From contig NZ_JBHIKY010000007.1 of the NCBI RefSeq assembly GCF_042139015.1, positions 151,632-215,631 of the forward strand: a stretch of DNA of 64,000 nucleotides. Direction: 5' to 3'. Of this stretch, positions 35,845 to 44,580 are shown piece by piece. A model generated the notes under the pieces. That model was not told where the DNA came from. It was given only the letters and a program-made list of their open reading frames with translations, and made no database searches. This DNA comes from JBHIKY01 sp042139015. GTDB taxonomy: Bacteria > Bacillota > Bacilli > Bacillales > Marinococcaceae. How positions within the stretch are numbered: the stretch's first letter is position 1; each line of letters starts with the position of its first letter. A program made the position numbers and the translations under genes.

Positions 35845-36090
35845 TTACGGCCGTTTCACTTTCATCATCGGGTCACGCCGGATATTAATGATAAAGCTTT
35901 CATTAGACGTGTGATATACCATATTGCCCGGTTCAGTCCGAAAAAACTCTTTATTCGCATCTTCATCCGGAATGCCTCGTATCGGAGCCACATCCTTAAC
36001 AATTTTTTTGTCGCCTTCTTCGATATAATCTCTGACAGTTACTAAGACGAACTGGTCTGGAAACAGATCCCGTACTTCCTCCCATTTCAT
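35845..36090 (-). CDS. Small partner of the retropepsin-like protein
   Basis: 81 residues from the ATG at 36090 (GAGGGGGA about 7 nt upstream; an ATG 36 nt earlier lacks a site). Opens MKWEEVRDLFPDQFVLVTVR and ends with a short basic tail. Proteins of this look are found beside single-domain aspartic proteases in other bacteria as I recall; the role is unknown and a substrate or regulator function is only a guess. Confidence 0.7.
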   Translation of the reverse strand: MKWEEVRDLFPDQFVLVTVRDYIEEGDKKIVKDVAPIRGIPDEDANKEFFRTEPGNMVYHTSNESFIINIRRDPMMKVKRP

Positions 36091-36238
36091 GATCGATTCC
36101 CCCTCAAAGTATCCTATTATTACCAACTATTATAATAGATTCATTCATTAAAAACACTAAAAAAACCGTTTCTAATAGAAGACAGTTTTCTGTGGTGGAG
36201 AATCCATGCGGTATTAGTTTATAGAATAAATAGGGAAG

Positions 36239-36266
36239 AGGAGACATGTAACACGCATCTCCTCTC
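36239..36266 (-). terminator. Terminator of the LysM gene
   Basis: GAGGAGA / TCTCCTC on the minus strand with a 13-nt loop; the T-run is poor. Confidence 0.5.
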
Positions 36267-36271
36267 TTTCA

Positions 36272-36763
36272 TCACGGTACAAGCAGCCCATAACCGGGGG
36301 TGATGACGTCGGGGGAGAAACCTTGTCTGCTTTGGTTTGCATTTACAATATTCTGCACATTAACTCCCAGCTGCTGACTGATGCTGTTAAGAGAATCACC
36401 AGTATTGACTGCATACATTCGAAGAGGAATCTGAATAAGATCATATGGCTGAAGCATGTTCGGATCCTCCAGTTCAGGATTTACTTTTTGAATGCTGTTG
36501 ACGGATACCCCTAAACTGCGACCAATAGATTGCAGTGTGTCCCCCGGCTGAATAAAGTAGAACACCTGACTTTTCGGATTATACGGGTAGGGAACAATAA
36601 TGCGGGCATTTCTATAGATGACACCCGGATCTGAAAACGGTGGATAGAGTGAATTTATTTGAGAAATGGCCGGAGCATTGCTCCCTAGCTGCCTGGCAAT
36701 GCTGTAGAGGGTATCATCAGGCTGCACCGTGTATATAAAGTAAGAACCTTTGGTAATAGGCAT
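36272..36763 (-). CDS. Triple-LysM protein
   Basis: 163 residues from the ATG at 36763, chosen for AGGAGGTT upstream. Three LysM units: YTVQPDDTLYSIARQLG (from about 10), YFIQPGDTLQSIGRSLG (about 68) and YAVNTGDSLNSISQQLG (about 119). No signal peptide and no catalytic domain. Similar to spore-coat or cortex-associated LysM proteins such as SafA-type assembly factors; binds glycan. Confidence 0.87.
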   Translation of the reverse strand: MPITKGSYFIYTVQPDDTLYSIARQLGSNAPAISQINSLYPPFSDPGVIYRNARIIVPYPYNPKSQVFYFIQPGDTLQSIGRSLGVSVNSIQKVNPELEDPNMLQPYDLIQIPLRMYAVNTGDSLNSISQQLGVNVQNIVNANQSRQGFSPDVITPGYGLLVP

Positions 36764-37112
36764 AATAGAAAAAACCTCCTCTGCAGAAAATCGCCTAATA
36801 TATCTTAGGCAGAGGCGGCTTGTCAGGTGCCCTTTTTCTTCCAAAATATAAGGAGGGCACATTTCGGACCTGATATTTTTCGTAAAATACATTAAATAGT
36901 TTAACCTTTTTAAAAAAAAGCACATCATTACGAATTATTGCACACGGTCGAAATCAACCTCGCTTTGCTTTTCCCAGAGATTGCTGAGGGGCGGCGGACT
37001 AGAGTTCTGTTATTTAATTAAATTGACCTATTTTTTATATGTTACGGACTTCAAGGTACGCTATTTGCCTGAATGGCAGAAAATATGGCATTATTTTTGG
37101 TCAATCCACATT
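36764..37112. other. Intergenic interval with a paired repeat
   Basis: No gene is apparent; the minus frame extending the LysM gene upstream lacks a ribosome binding site. It holds the paired repeat at 36990-37068. Confidence 0.5.
36990..37068 (+). repeat. Paired GCGGAC...CGCTATT repeat, copy 2
   Basis: Units GCGGACTAGAGTTCTGTTAT and ACGGACTTCAAGGTACGCTA, 50 bp apart. Same two-unit layout as 25363-25432 and 63751-63828, more diverged. Confidence 0.6.
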
Positions 37113-37862
37113 TTATTTTAATTCATAAACTACTTTCACTTGTTTTATGACCTGTACTTCACCAGCTTCAACTAATGTCCCAGGCTCTGTTCCAGTACCT
37201 TCGGCCGAATCCATGGCCAGAGAATTCTCCGGCAGAATGCTGTACGCTTCACCCTCAGCTATTTGAATGACGCCGCCATTTGTTTTTCCAGCAGCTTCGG
37301 CCATTGCCGCCGCTTTCCCTTTAGTACGTTCTACAGCTTCCCGAAGAGCATCGCTTTCTGCTTTCGTTTGATCTATTAACGAAAACTGCGTCTGGTCAAT
37401 TCGATTAGCACCGGCTGCGGCCAAATCATCGAGCAGCTCCCCGACGCTGTTTATTTCTTCATATTCTATTTTCAGAACATGCTGCGCCCTGTATTGTTCC
37501 TTTCCTTCATTCGTAGAGTTATGCTCAGGATGAACACCGGCGTGAATCGTTTCTCTGTTTTCTTTCGTAATTCCGTAGGCATCTAATTGCTCACGAACGG
37601 CCTGCATGTTTTTACTTACCTTTTCCTGAGCTCTCTCTGCTGAAGAGTCAGTCGCCTCGGCTCCCGCATGTATAATTGCAATATCAGGGTCCACGCTGAT
37701 CTTTCCTTCTCCACGGACTACAATTGTTCCGTCTTGTATACTTTCCTCACCTGCCTCTGCCTTTTGATAAGAATCACTATTCGTTCCTTGAAAAAGCACT
37801 ACAATACAAGCAATAATAAATATCGATGTTACTCTAATATACCTCCATCTTATGCGCTTCAT
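37113..37862 (-). CDS. SIMPL-domain (DUF541) secreted protein
   Basis: 249 residues from the ATG at 37862, which has AAAGGGG about 8 nt upstream. An N-terminal basic-hydrophobic segment (residues 6-26) exports or anchors it; the rest is the SIMPL fold with VVRGEGKISVDPDIAIIHAG near its start. Extracytoplasmic; function of the family in Bacillus is unclear, with oxidative-stress links in some relatives. Confidence 0.87.
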   Translation of the reverse strand: MKRIRWRYIRVTSIFIIACIVVLFQGTNSDSYQKAEAGEESIQDGTIVVRGEGKISVDPDIAIIHAGAEATDSSAERAQEKVSKNMQAVREQLDAYGITKENRETIHAGVHPEHNSTNEGKEQYRAQHVLKIEYEEINSVGELLDDLAAAGANRIDQTQFSLIDQTKAESDALREAVERTKGKAAAMAEAAGKTNGGVIQIAEGEAYSILPENSLAMDSAEGTGTEPGTLVEAGEVQVIKQVKVVYELK

Positions 37863-37996
37863 ATGAAAAACCCCTTTGTCCATTTCTGAACATGTAACGC
37901 TCATACTCGTATTAGGGTTTCATTTTTTATTCAAACTATCTATGTTAGCTAGTTACCTGCCAGTTTGATTTTATCTTCGACTATCTCTCCCTTGTT

Positions 37997-38413
37997 CTAA
38001 AAATCATTTAAAAAAGTTCGCCAGCACCCGGATTTGATGCGCTCTCCAAGACCGTCGGAACGATTCCAGTAATAAATATACACTTCTACATTCTGTCCAT
38101 TGTTATCCTGCACAGTAGTTATCCTTCTTACATATTCGCTTTCAGCTTCGTTCGATTCATCATAATCCTCGAGCCAATCAAGGCGCTGCAAAATATTATC
38201 ATAGCTCTCGTCTGTCACATACATTATTTCTCCATAAATCGGCGTACTGCCTTCCTGGCATAGACAGGGAAAGGCATTGTTTTCAACTGCATAAAGAGTG
38301 CCGCTGGCTGAAGCCTGCTTTTCTTCAACAGTCCATCCCTTTAAAAAATGATCATAGTTGCTGCATCCATGCAGCAGCGTTCCATAAACGAAGAAGGGCA
38401 GTTTTTTTCTCAT
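37997..38413 (-). CDS. Gamma-glutamylcyclotransferase-like (AIG2/GGCT) protein
   Basis: 138 residues from the ATG at 38413 (AAGGGAGTG upstream). The GGCT signature FVYGTLLHGCSNYDHFL at residues 8-24 and the catalytic acid in the DWLEDYDE segment are seen. Acts on gamma-glutamyl amines. Last of a run of minus-strand genes after the SMR pair, 20 bp away. Confidence 0.85.
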   Translation of the reverse strand: MRKKLPFFVYGTLLHGCSNYDHFLKGWTVEEKQASASGTLYAVENNAFPCLCQEGSTPIYGEIMYVTDESYDNILQRLDWLEDYDESNEAESEYVRRITTVQDNNGQNVEVYIYYWNRSDGLGERIKSGCWRTFLNDF

Positions 38414-38433
38414 TCCAGCGTCACTCCCTTTTC

Positions 38434-38769
38434 TTAATGCATCAATAAAAAAGAGCCGATGATGATACAGCCGACCCCAATAATTTTTCTTACAGTAATG
38501 ATTTCTTTGAGAAATATGGAAGACAAGAGCATCGTCCAAATATAAGTGATCGAAGTAAGTGGAAATACAACGGTGTACGGTAAAAATTTCAAAACGTAGA
38601 TATTTAAGAGGGCACCTGTTCCGTAAAAGAATGCCCCAGCAATGAAATTACTGACAAATACTTTGTTTATTGCGAGCCCATCTCCGCTTGCCTTTTTAAA
38701 AAAATAGCCTCCGACCGCTCCAAATAAAGTAAATAGTAAAATGAGCGGGATCCAATTAATGATCCCCAC
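38434..38769 (-). CDS. SMR/EamA-type half transporter, second of a pair
   Basis: 111 residues, four hydrophobic helices. VVFPLTSITYIWTMLLSSIF resembles the second half of small multidrug resistance / ArnF-like proteins. It overlaps the first subunit by 14 bp. With the glycosyltransferase upstream, the pair may flip a polyprenyl-phosphate sugar, as ArnE/ArnF do. Confidence 0.8.
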   Translation of the reverse strand: MGIINWIPLILLFTLFGAVGGYFFKKASGDGLAINKVFVSNFIAGAFFYGTGALLNIYVLKFLPYTVVFPLTSITYIWTMLLSSIFLKEIITVRKIIGVGCIIIGSFLLMH

Positions 38770-39112
38770 CTCCTATCAGGACAGCTCCAGCAACAATAAA
38801 GGCCGTTCCCAGCAGGCCAGGTGCCGTGGCGGCTTCTCCAAGAAATCCGATTCCTAGAAAAAGCGCAATGACATACCCTGCACTCAATAATGGATGGAGC
38901 AAAGACAAATCACCGAAACGAAAGGCAGTAATCATGGAGGCGGCTCCCATAAAATATAGAAAAAAACCTAAAAGAAGCTCCCAGTTCCATCCTCCCTCAG
39001 AAAGCTTCCAGAACATCTGGCCCAATGCTGTGCAGAGTGAAGCAAGCAGCATAATACTGATACCGATTTTATTTTTTTTAAAAGAACTGACCGCTTTGTC
39101 TAAGACTCGCAT
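38756..39112 (-). CDS. SMR/EamA-type half transporter, first of a pair
   Basis: 118 residues, four hydrophobic helices; ALGQMFWKLSEGG with a buried Gln and SLLHPLLSAGYVIALFLG are typical of ArnE-like subunits. Likely heterodimer with the overlapping downstream gene. Confidence 0.8.
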   Translation of the reverse strand: MRVLDKAVSSFKKNKIGISIMLLASLCTALGQMFWKLSEGGWNWELLLGFFLYFMGAASMITAFRFGDLSLLHPLLSAGYVIALFLGIGFLGEAATAPGLLGTAFIVAGAVLIGGGDH

Positions 39113-39159
39113 GCCTGCAAGTTCCTTTCTTCATCAAATTTATCTGTAGTAAAGTAAAA

Positions 39160-39197
39160 AGGAGCCTATCTCTTTGAAAAAAGAACCAGGCTCGGTG
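39160..39197 (-). terminator. Hairpin between the glycosyltransferase and the SMR genes
   Basis: GAGCCT / AGGCTC followed by CTTTTTAC. On the minus strand it lies after the first SMR start in genome terms, that is, upstream of it in the spacer just after the glycosyltransferase stop at 39204, so some readthrough would be needed for one operon. Confidence 0.55.
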
Positions 39198-39203
39198 CTT
39201 TTG

Positions 39204-40163
39204 TTATGAAAATGCTCGATAGTTTTTATAGTTTTGACTGCCCGTTTCCTTGCTGATCCTATTCAGTTCTATTTCATATTGTTTCTTGTGGCTTGAAGCT
39301 ACGGTATCAAGAATCAGCCCACAGATGAACAAGAGGACAGAGAGGATAATTAAGCCCACAGCTAAAATAGCTGAAGGGATTTTTGTAATAAAATCTGTGG
39401 CAATAAACTCTGTAATAACTGGAATCCCTACTGCCAGTCCAACAATCATAAATAGAGAAGACCACACAGAAAAGAACATCATTGGCTTATACTCTTTAAA
39501 AAGCGTGAATATTTTATTTAAAACCTTTAATCCATCGCTGAAAGTATTCAGCTTTGACTCACTTCCCTGCGGCCGGTCTTTATAATCTATCGCAATTTCT
39601 CGAATGGTAAGCCGTTTATCAAGAGCATGAATGGACATTTCCGTTTCAATTTCAAAGCCGGGACTCATTACAGGCATAGATTTGACAAACAAGCGGTCAA
39701 ACGCCCGGTAGCCTGTCATGATATCCTTGAGATCACTTTTGTACAGGAAGTTTATACAGCCTTTTACCATGGAATTTCCTAAATTATGAAATTTTCGTTT
39801 GTTTTCTTCTGTGTACGTTCCATTCGATAGTCTGTCCCCAATGACCATGTTGGCACTGCCGTTTTGGATTGGTTCGATCAGTTGATGAACAAAGGAAGCT
39901 GGGTAGGTTAAGTCTCCGTCTACCATCACATAGCAGTCGGCTTCAATGTCACGGAACATCGAACGCACTACATTCCCTTTTCCCTGTCTTGTCTCCATTC
40001 GCACGACAGCTCCGTTTTGGCTGGCGACTTTTGAAGTGTTGTCCGCTGAATTGTTATCATAGACATATATGGTAGCCTGAGGCAATTCTTTTTGAAAGTC
40101 CTTAATTACCTGACCAATCGTCTGTTCTTCATTGTAGCATGGGATAAGTACTGCAATTTCCAT
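39204..40163 (-). CDS. Polyprenyl-phosphate glycosyltransferase (GT2, DPM-like)
   Basis: 319 residues: GT-A domain opening IAVLIPCYNEEQTIGQVIKD, DXD-like VMVDGDLTYPA at about 97, FEIETEMSIHAL and TIREIAIDYKDRPQGSESKL, then two membrane helices near 232-290. It resembles transferases that load a sugar on undecaprenyl phosphate for cell-envelope decoration; the sugar is unknown. Confidence 0.88.
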   Translation of the reverse strand: MEIAVLIPCYNEEQTIGQVIKDFQKELPQATIYVYDNNSADNTSKVASQNGAVVRMETRQGKGNVVRSMFRDIEADCYVMVDGDLTYPASFVHQLIEPIQNGSANMVIGDRLSNGTYTEENKRKFHNLGNSMVKGCINFLYKSDLKDIMTGYRAFDRLFVKSMPVMSPGFEIETEMSIHALDKRLTIREIAIDYKDRPQGSESKLNTFSDGLKVLNKIFTLFKEYKPMMFFSVWSSLFMIVGLAVGIPVITEFIATDFITKIPSAILAVGLIILSVLLFICGLILDTVASSHKKQYEIELNRISKETGSQNYKNYRAFS

Positions 40164-40285
40164 TATTCACACTCCTGCTGTTCCAGATCCACTCTGATTT
40201 ATAAAGAAAGGCTGGCCAGTAAAATAAATACTAACGTATTATATCATATCAGTCTCCTGAAGTATTTTTATACCAATATAAAGAA

Positions 40286-40318
40286 AAAAACGGACCCGCT
40301 AAAGCGGAAATCCGGTTC
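40286..40318 (-). terminator. Terminator of the ABC exporter operon
   Basis: CGGA-TTT-CCGC / GCGG-G-TCCG on the minus strand followed by TTTTTTT. Confidence 0.75.
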
Positions 40319-40350
40319 CTTTTGTGAATAAAACATGATTTACTCTATGA

Positions 40351-41097
40351 TCAACCATCTAATCCATTTCTCTTATAAACGTAGACAAACAGACATAAAC
40401 AAACAACAAACCATCCAATGAGAACACTGCTGTCTGATAAACTCCATTGATACTCGCCTCCGGAAAACAAACCTTCTGCTAAATTTGTAAGCACGCCTGC
40501 ATAGGTGTAGTTCAGGATATCTGCAATATTTTCATTATAAATGCGGAATAATGGAGCTGATGTTAAGACAAGTAAGATCGGCATACCTACAAGTCCAGCC
40601 TGTGTTTGGTTTTTCGAGATAATCCCGATAATATACCCAATTAAAACACTAATGATGCTTGCCGCTGCTGTAATAATAAGATAGCCTGGCATTTGAATGC
40701 TGCCAAAAGCAATGCCACTGGCAGGAATTAATAAAACATTGACAATCATCAAGATGATTAATGTCGGCAGCATACTTCCAATAAAATACTCCAGGCCATT
40801 CACGGAAGATGTCATTAAAACTCTTAAGGTGTTTTTTTCCTTTTCTTCGGCTATAGGGTGACTGCTCATCGAAATACCAGCGATCCCAATGTTAAAAATC
40901 AGCCCGAAACCGAGTAAAAATGCTCCTGTTAAAAAATTTACCCCCTGCTCATTCACCTCTACTTCCGGCATTAGGTTTTTCATAAGAATAACAAACCCTA
41001 TGGCGAATACTGGGGTTAAGATGACACTCAAATTGCTTAGCAGCAATTGAAATTTCAATTGAAATATAGCCATGATTTTTTTTATTGATACTTTCAC
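40351..41097 (-). CDS. ABC-2 type transporter permease
   Basis: 248 residues, six hydrophobic helices with the ABC-2 hallmark EEKEKNTLRVLMTSSVNGLE. Overlaps the ATPase by 4 bp (ATGA). Efflux of a peptide or drug is likely. Confidence 0.87.
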   Translation of the reverse strand: MKVSIKKIMAIFQLKFQLLLSNLSVILTPVFAIGFVILMKNLMPEVEVNEQGVNFLTGAFLLGFGLIFNIGIAGISMSSHPIAEEKEKNTLRVLMTSSVNGLEYFIGSMLPTLIILMIVNVLLIPASGIAFGSIQMPGYLIITAAASIISVLIGYIIGIISKNQTQAGLVGMPILLVLTSAPLFRIYNENIADILNYTYAGVLTNLAEGLFSGGEYQWSLSDSSVLIGWFVVCLCLFVYVYKRNGLDG

Positions 41098-41948
41098 ACT
41101 AATTCCCTCCCTGTCACTTCTAAGAACACTTTTTCTAACGTTGGTTCACATGAGTGAATCGTGAACAGCTCATCATTCGCCATCCAATTATTGATTTTTT
41201 CAATGGCTTCCTTCGTGTGAGGGAGAACATGTTCGATTTCCTCCTTCAATAAAATCCGGTATCGTTTATTCTGATTAAATTTCAGAGTCAAAGCTTTAGG
41301 AGAGTCGTTCTCCACGATAACTCCGTCATTTAATAGCGCTACCCGGTCACAAAGCTTGGCCGCCTCCTCCATATTATGAGTGGTAAGGAAGATGGCCGTA
41401 CCATTCTCTTTTAATTCGATAAGCAGGGTATGAATGGATTCAGAAGTGACAGGATCCAGGCCGCTCGTCGGTTCATCCAGGAAAAGCACCTTCGGCTCGT
41501 GCAGCATCGCTCTTGCAAGGATTAAGCGCTGCTTCATACCCTTAGACAGCTTGTTCGCTGTTTTATGCTTATGATCATATAGACCAACCTTCTTCAAAAG
41601 AACATCTACACGATTTTTCTCTACACTTAACAGCTTCGCAAATACGGTCAAATTACTGTAAACCGTCATTCTTTCATACAGTCCGCTGTTATCCGTTACG
41701 ATTCCTACCTGCTCGTATATCTCTTCATCAATTTGTTCAACAGGCTTCCCTAACACCACAGCTTTTCCAGAAGTCTGTGGCAATTGCCCAGTCAATATCT
41801 TAATCGTCGTTGTCTTTCCGGAACCCGATGGCCCGAGAAAACCGATAATTTCTCCTTCATGGACTGAAAAGTTCAGATCCTTTAAAGCCGTTTCTTTTTG
41901 AAACTTTTTGGATAAATGCTCAACATAAATGGTTTTTCGTTTTTCCAT
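41094..41948 (-). CDS. ABC transporter ATPase
   Basis: 284 residues from the ATG at 41948, chosen for AAAGGAGAG upstream (an ATG at 41975 has none). Intact Walker A GPSGSGKTT, signature LSKGMKQR, Walker B LFLDEPTSGLDP and the switch histidine (LTTHNMEE). Forms an exporter with the downstream permease. Confidence 0.92.
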   Translation of the reverse strand: MEKRKTIYVEHLSKKFQKETALKDLNFSVHEGEIIGFLGPSGSGKTTTIKILTGQLPQTSGKAVVLGKPVEQIDEEIYEQVGIVTDNSGLYERMTVYSNLTVFAKLLSVEKNRVDVLLKKVGLYDHKHKTANKLSKGMKQRLILARAMLHEPKVLFLDEPTSGLDPVTSESIHTLLIELKENGTAIFLTTHNMEEAAKLCDRVALLNDGVIVENDSPKALTLKFNQNKRYRILLKEEIEHVLPHTKEAIEKINNWMANDELFTIHSCEPTLEKVFLEVTGRELV

Positions 41949-42104
41949 TAAATTTCTCTCCTTTATTAAATTCAAACCAGTTCGTGGAAAGTGATTGAAA
42001 CCAGTTTTCTTTAAGCTGACTTCCTGACACCTATATTAAAAGTAACCAATGGAAAAGTCGTAAAAATTCGTTGAACAGTACCCCAAAAGTGTCCAAATGT
42101 AAAA

Positions 42105-42140
42105 AAATGAGGCTGAAATATGCTGATTTCAACCTCAGTG
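42105..42140 (-). terminator. Terminator of the LytTR gene
   Basis: GAGGTTGAAAT / ATTTCAGCCTC stem, loop CAGCAT, then ATTTTTTTAC on the minus strand. Confidence 0.85.
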
Positions 42141-42145
42141 GTACT

Positions 42146-43144
42146 TTAAAAGCCTATTAAATTTTTCATATCTTCCAGGCGGGTTCGTGAAAGAGGTAAT
42201 TTCATCTTAGGATTGCTTTTCAATATTAATGTAAAACTGTTTTTTGAATAACTAACCAATTCCGACACACGCTGCAAATTCACTAAGTACGAGCGGTGGC
42301 ACCTAAAAAAACCAAATTTCGCTAATTTTTCTTCCAGTTCATTCATCGTTAAATCTGTGGGGAAATATTCTTCGCCTATTCGAATATTACTAACACTGTT
42401 AATACTTTCAATAAAATCAATTTCATCAGGGCTGAAGAATATTGTCTTATCAGCCAGCTTGCAGGATACTTTATAGACATTGTTTGGTTTGATCCCTTTA
42501 TTCTCGTTTTTATCCGGTGAGATTAAATCTGCTTCAACTGCAAGATCCGTCTTATCTAATCCAGTCAGCCGGTTGTAACGATAAATATCAGTGCTTAAGA
42601 GCAATAATTCTTCTATATAGAAGGATGTAAATAAAGTGGTAGTATTATTTAAACGAAGATGTGCTAATGCATTTAAGTATAGTTCTATTCCTTCGTCAGT
42701 TAAGTTAGTTAAAGGACTTTCGATTAATAAAAGAACTGGGGAAAATAGAAACACTCGAAATAAACTGACCCTTTTTTTCTGGTCAATTGTCAACCTCTTG
42801 ATCCTTGTCTGCCAAACATCTGACAGAGAGAAAGTCGCAATATACTCTTCCAAAGGCTGTTCAAAATCTGCAATTTTTTTAAAGATCTGTAAGTAACTTT
42901 GAACGGTTAAACTATCATATAAACCGTCATCCCTGATTTCTGATAATACAGAAACTGTTTCTCTTTGGATACTGCCACTCGAAGGAGTCGTCTCCCCTGA
43001 TAACAGTTCAAACAGTGCTAAACTTTCTTCACCAGTCATTTTAATCCCAATTTGATCCTTTTCTTTAATAATTAAATCTATATCTTTTAAGACAATGCGA
43101 TTATTCTTCTGTTTCATTACTTTTTCTAAAGTTATTAAGGTCAT
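42146..43144 (-). CDS. Degenerate ABC-ATPase fused to a LytTR DNA-binding domain
   Basis: 332 residues. The first 215 align with an ABC ATPase layout, but the Walker A is GIKMTGEESL instead of GxxGxGK[ST], the signature is LTIDQKKR and Walker B ends LLLIESPLTN instead of LDEP, so ATP hydrolysis is unlikely. Residues about 230-332 form a LytTR domain (EIDFIESINSVSNIRIGEEY, CHRSYLVNLQRV). It lies upstream of an ABC exporter on the same strand across a 197-bp spacer with a terminator, and probably regulates it. Weak ribosome binding site. Confidence 0.8.
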   Translation of the reverse strand: MTLITLEKVMKQKNNRIVLKDIDLIIKEKDQIGIKMTGEESLALFELLSGETTPSSGSIQRETVSVLSEIRDDGLYDSLTVQSYLQIFKKIADFEQPLEEYIATFSLSDVWQTRIKRLTIDQKKRVSLFRVFLFSPVLLLIESPLTNLTDEGIELYLNALAHLRLNNTTTLFTSFYIEELLLLSTDIYRYNRLTGLDKTDLAVEADLISPDKNENKGIKPNNVYKVSCKLADKTIFFSPDEIDFIESINSVSNIRIGEEYFPTDLTMNELEEKLAKFGFFRCHRSYLVNLQRVSELVSYSKNSFTLILKSNPKMKLPLSRTRLEDMKNLIGF

Positions 43145-43374
43145 TCAATACACACTTTCATTTTCTTATTTGTTTTCAATATAGCAAAACACGCTTGCGG
43201 TATTGAAATTTATCGTTACTTATTATTAAAAATTACAGACATAACTTGTCTTCTCTTAGTATAGTCAAAATTTATAATACTGAAAGGCATTGTCTTTATA
43301 TATTTATACTAACATGAAGAACGGTCCCTTAAGCACCGCTCAGCTGCTGTTACCGGTTGGCAGTGCTTCCCTTT

Positions 43375-43520
43375 CGCTGTCCAGCCTTGGCCGATGAGAG
43401 AAAAATCAGGTCCGTGGGCTGGATGCGGACAGGAGTTCCGTTATTCTTTTCAAGCTGGGGTTGTCGCCTTATGCCGCCAGCGATTGTTTCATAGTCAGAA
43501 AAGCACCTATGAAATTGATT
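43375..43520. repeat. Diverged repeat, copy D
   Basis: Contains GCGGACAGGAGTTCCGTTAT (unit of the paired repeat) followed by TTGTCGCCTTATGCCGC and the tail GCACCTATGAAATTGATT of the dispersed repeat, combining both modules as at 25338-25510. Confidence 0.55.
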
Positions 43521-43533
43521 CAACTATAATAAA

Positions 43534-43560
43534 AAAAAGACACCCGCAGGCGCCTTTTTC
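43534..43560 (-). terminator. Terminator of the aldo/keto reductase gene
   Basis: GGCGCC-TGCG-GGTGTC stem with two G-U pairs, then TTTTTTTT on the minus strand. Confidence 0.6.
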
Positions 43561-43572
43561 ATTCAAGCCTAT

Positions 43573-44397
43573 TTATCGTTTGTTCATTTCACTCGGTACA
43601 GGACCTTTCCGCTCCCCACGGTCCAAACCGTTAATTGCATCCATGTCCTCTTTCCTAAGCTCGAAATCAAACACATCAAAATTCTCTTCGATCCTGGAAG
43701 GAGTCACAGATTTCGGAATAACGATACAATTGTTCTGCAGATGCCAGCGGAGAATAACCTGGGCCGGCGTTTTGCTTTGAGCTTCTGCGATTTTCACAAT
43801 AATATCTTCCTTCAGAGCTTCCCCTCCCTGATGAAGAGGGCTCCAGGATTCTACAAAAATGTCGTGCTTCGCACAAAATTCCTTCAGCTCTTTTTGAGCA
43901 AGATATGGGTGGCATTCAATCTGATTAAGTACGGGCTTTACGTCGCACTCATCAAGCAGTCGCTGCAGGTGGTCTATATCAAAGTTACAGACTCCAATAG
44001 CTTTGATTTTGCCATCATGGTAAAGCTTTTCCATTGCTTTAAACGTATCTACATAATCGTCGAAATCAGGTGTCGGCCAATGAATTAAGTATAAGTCCAC
44101 ATAGTCGAGACCAAGCTTCTCCAAACTTTCCTCAAAAGCTTTTATCGTCTTATCATAGCCCTGGTCTCCATTCCAGACCTTTGTCGTAATAAACAGCTCT
44201 TCCCGGGGAACATTGCTTTCTGCAATAGCTCTCCCGACGCCGCGTTCATTCCCATAAATAGCTGCCGTATCTATAGAGCGATAGCCGGTTTCCAGAGCTT
44301 TCTTCACAGCAGGTGTGGCTTTTTCATCCTCTACCTGCCAGACCCCGAAACCAAGCTGCGGCATTTCTAATCCATTATTTAATGTTACAAATTGCAC
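43573..44397 (-). CDS. Aldo/keto reductase (AKR5-type, YvgN-like)
   Basis: 274 residues, TIM barrel reducing aldehydes such as glyoxal and methylglyoxal with NADPH. Catalytic tetrad: Asp43 and Tyr48 (DTAAIYGNE), Lys in TTKVWN, His in LIHWPTP; cofactor region IPKSVTPSRIEEN. Start is GTG, with AAAGGAG 8 nt upstream. Monocistronic. Confidence 0.92.
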   Translation of the reverse strand: MQFVTLNNGLEMPQLGFGVWQVEDEKATPAVKKALETGYRSIDTAAIYGNERGVGRAIAESNVPREELFITTKVWNGDQGYDKTIKAFEESLEKLGLDYVDLYLIHWPTPDFDDYVDTFKAMEKLYHDGKIKAIGVCNFDIDHLQRLLDECDVKPVLNQIECHPYLAQKELKEFCAKHDIFVESWSPLHQGGEALKEDIIVKIAEAQSKTPAQVILRWHLQNNCIVIPKSVTPSRIEENFDVFDFELRKEDMDAINGLDRGERKGPVPSEMNKR

Positions 44398-44580
44398 AAA
44401 AATCGCTCCTTTCTTTAATCACAACCATGTTTAAGTATAGCACAGTGTTCTCAAAAATCACTTCTGATTGCTTGTGCTTTTCTGTTTTCGTTTCCCCTTT
44501 TCAATGATAAAATAAACCATATAATAAAAGCACACAAGCCATTGTAGACGTATAGGCAAATATACGAGGGAGGAAACTGA

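Larger units (their letters stand above)
43145..43572. other. Intergenic region with a repeat relic
   Basis: No gene seen. It contains repeat copy D (43375-43520) and a terminator for the aldo/keto reductase. Confidence 0.6.
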
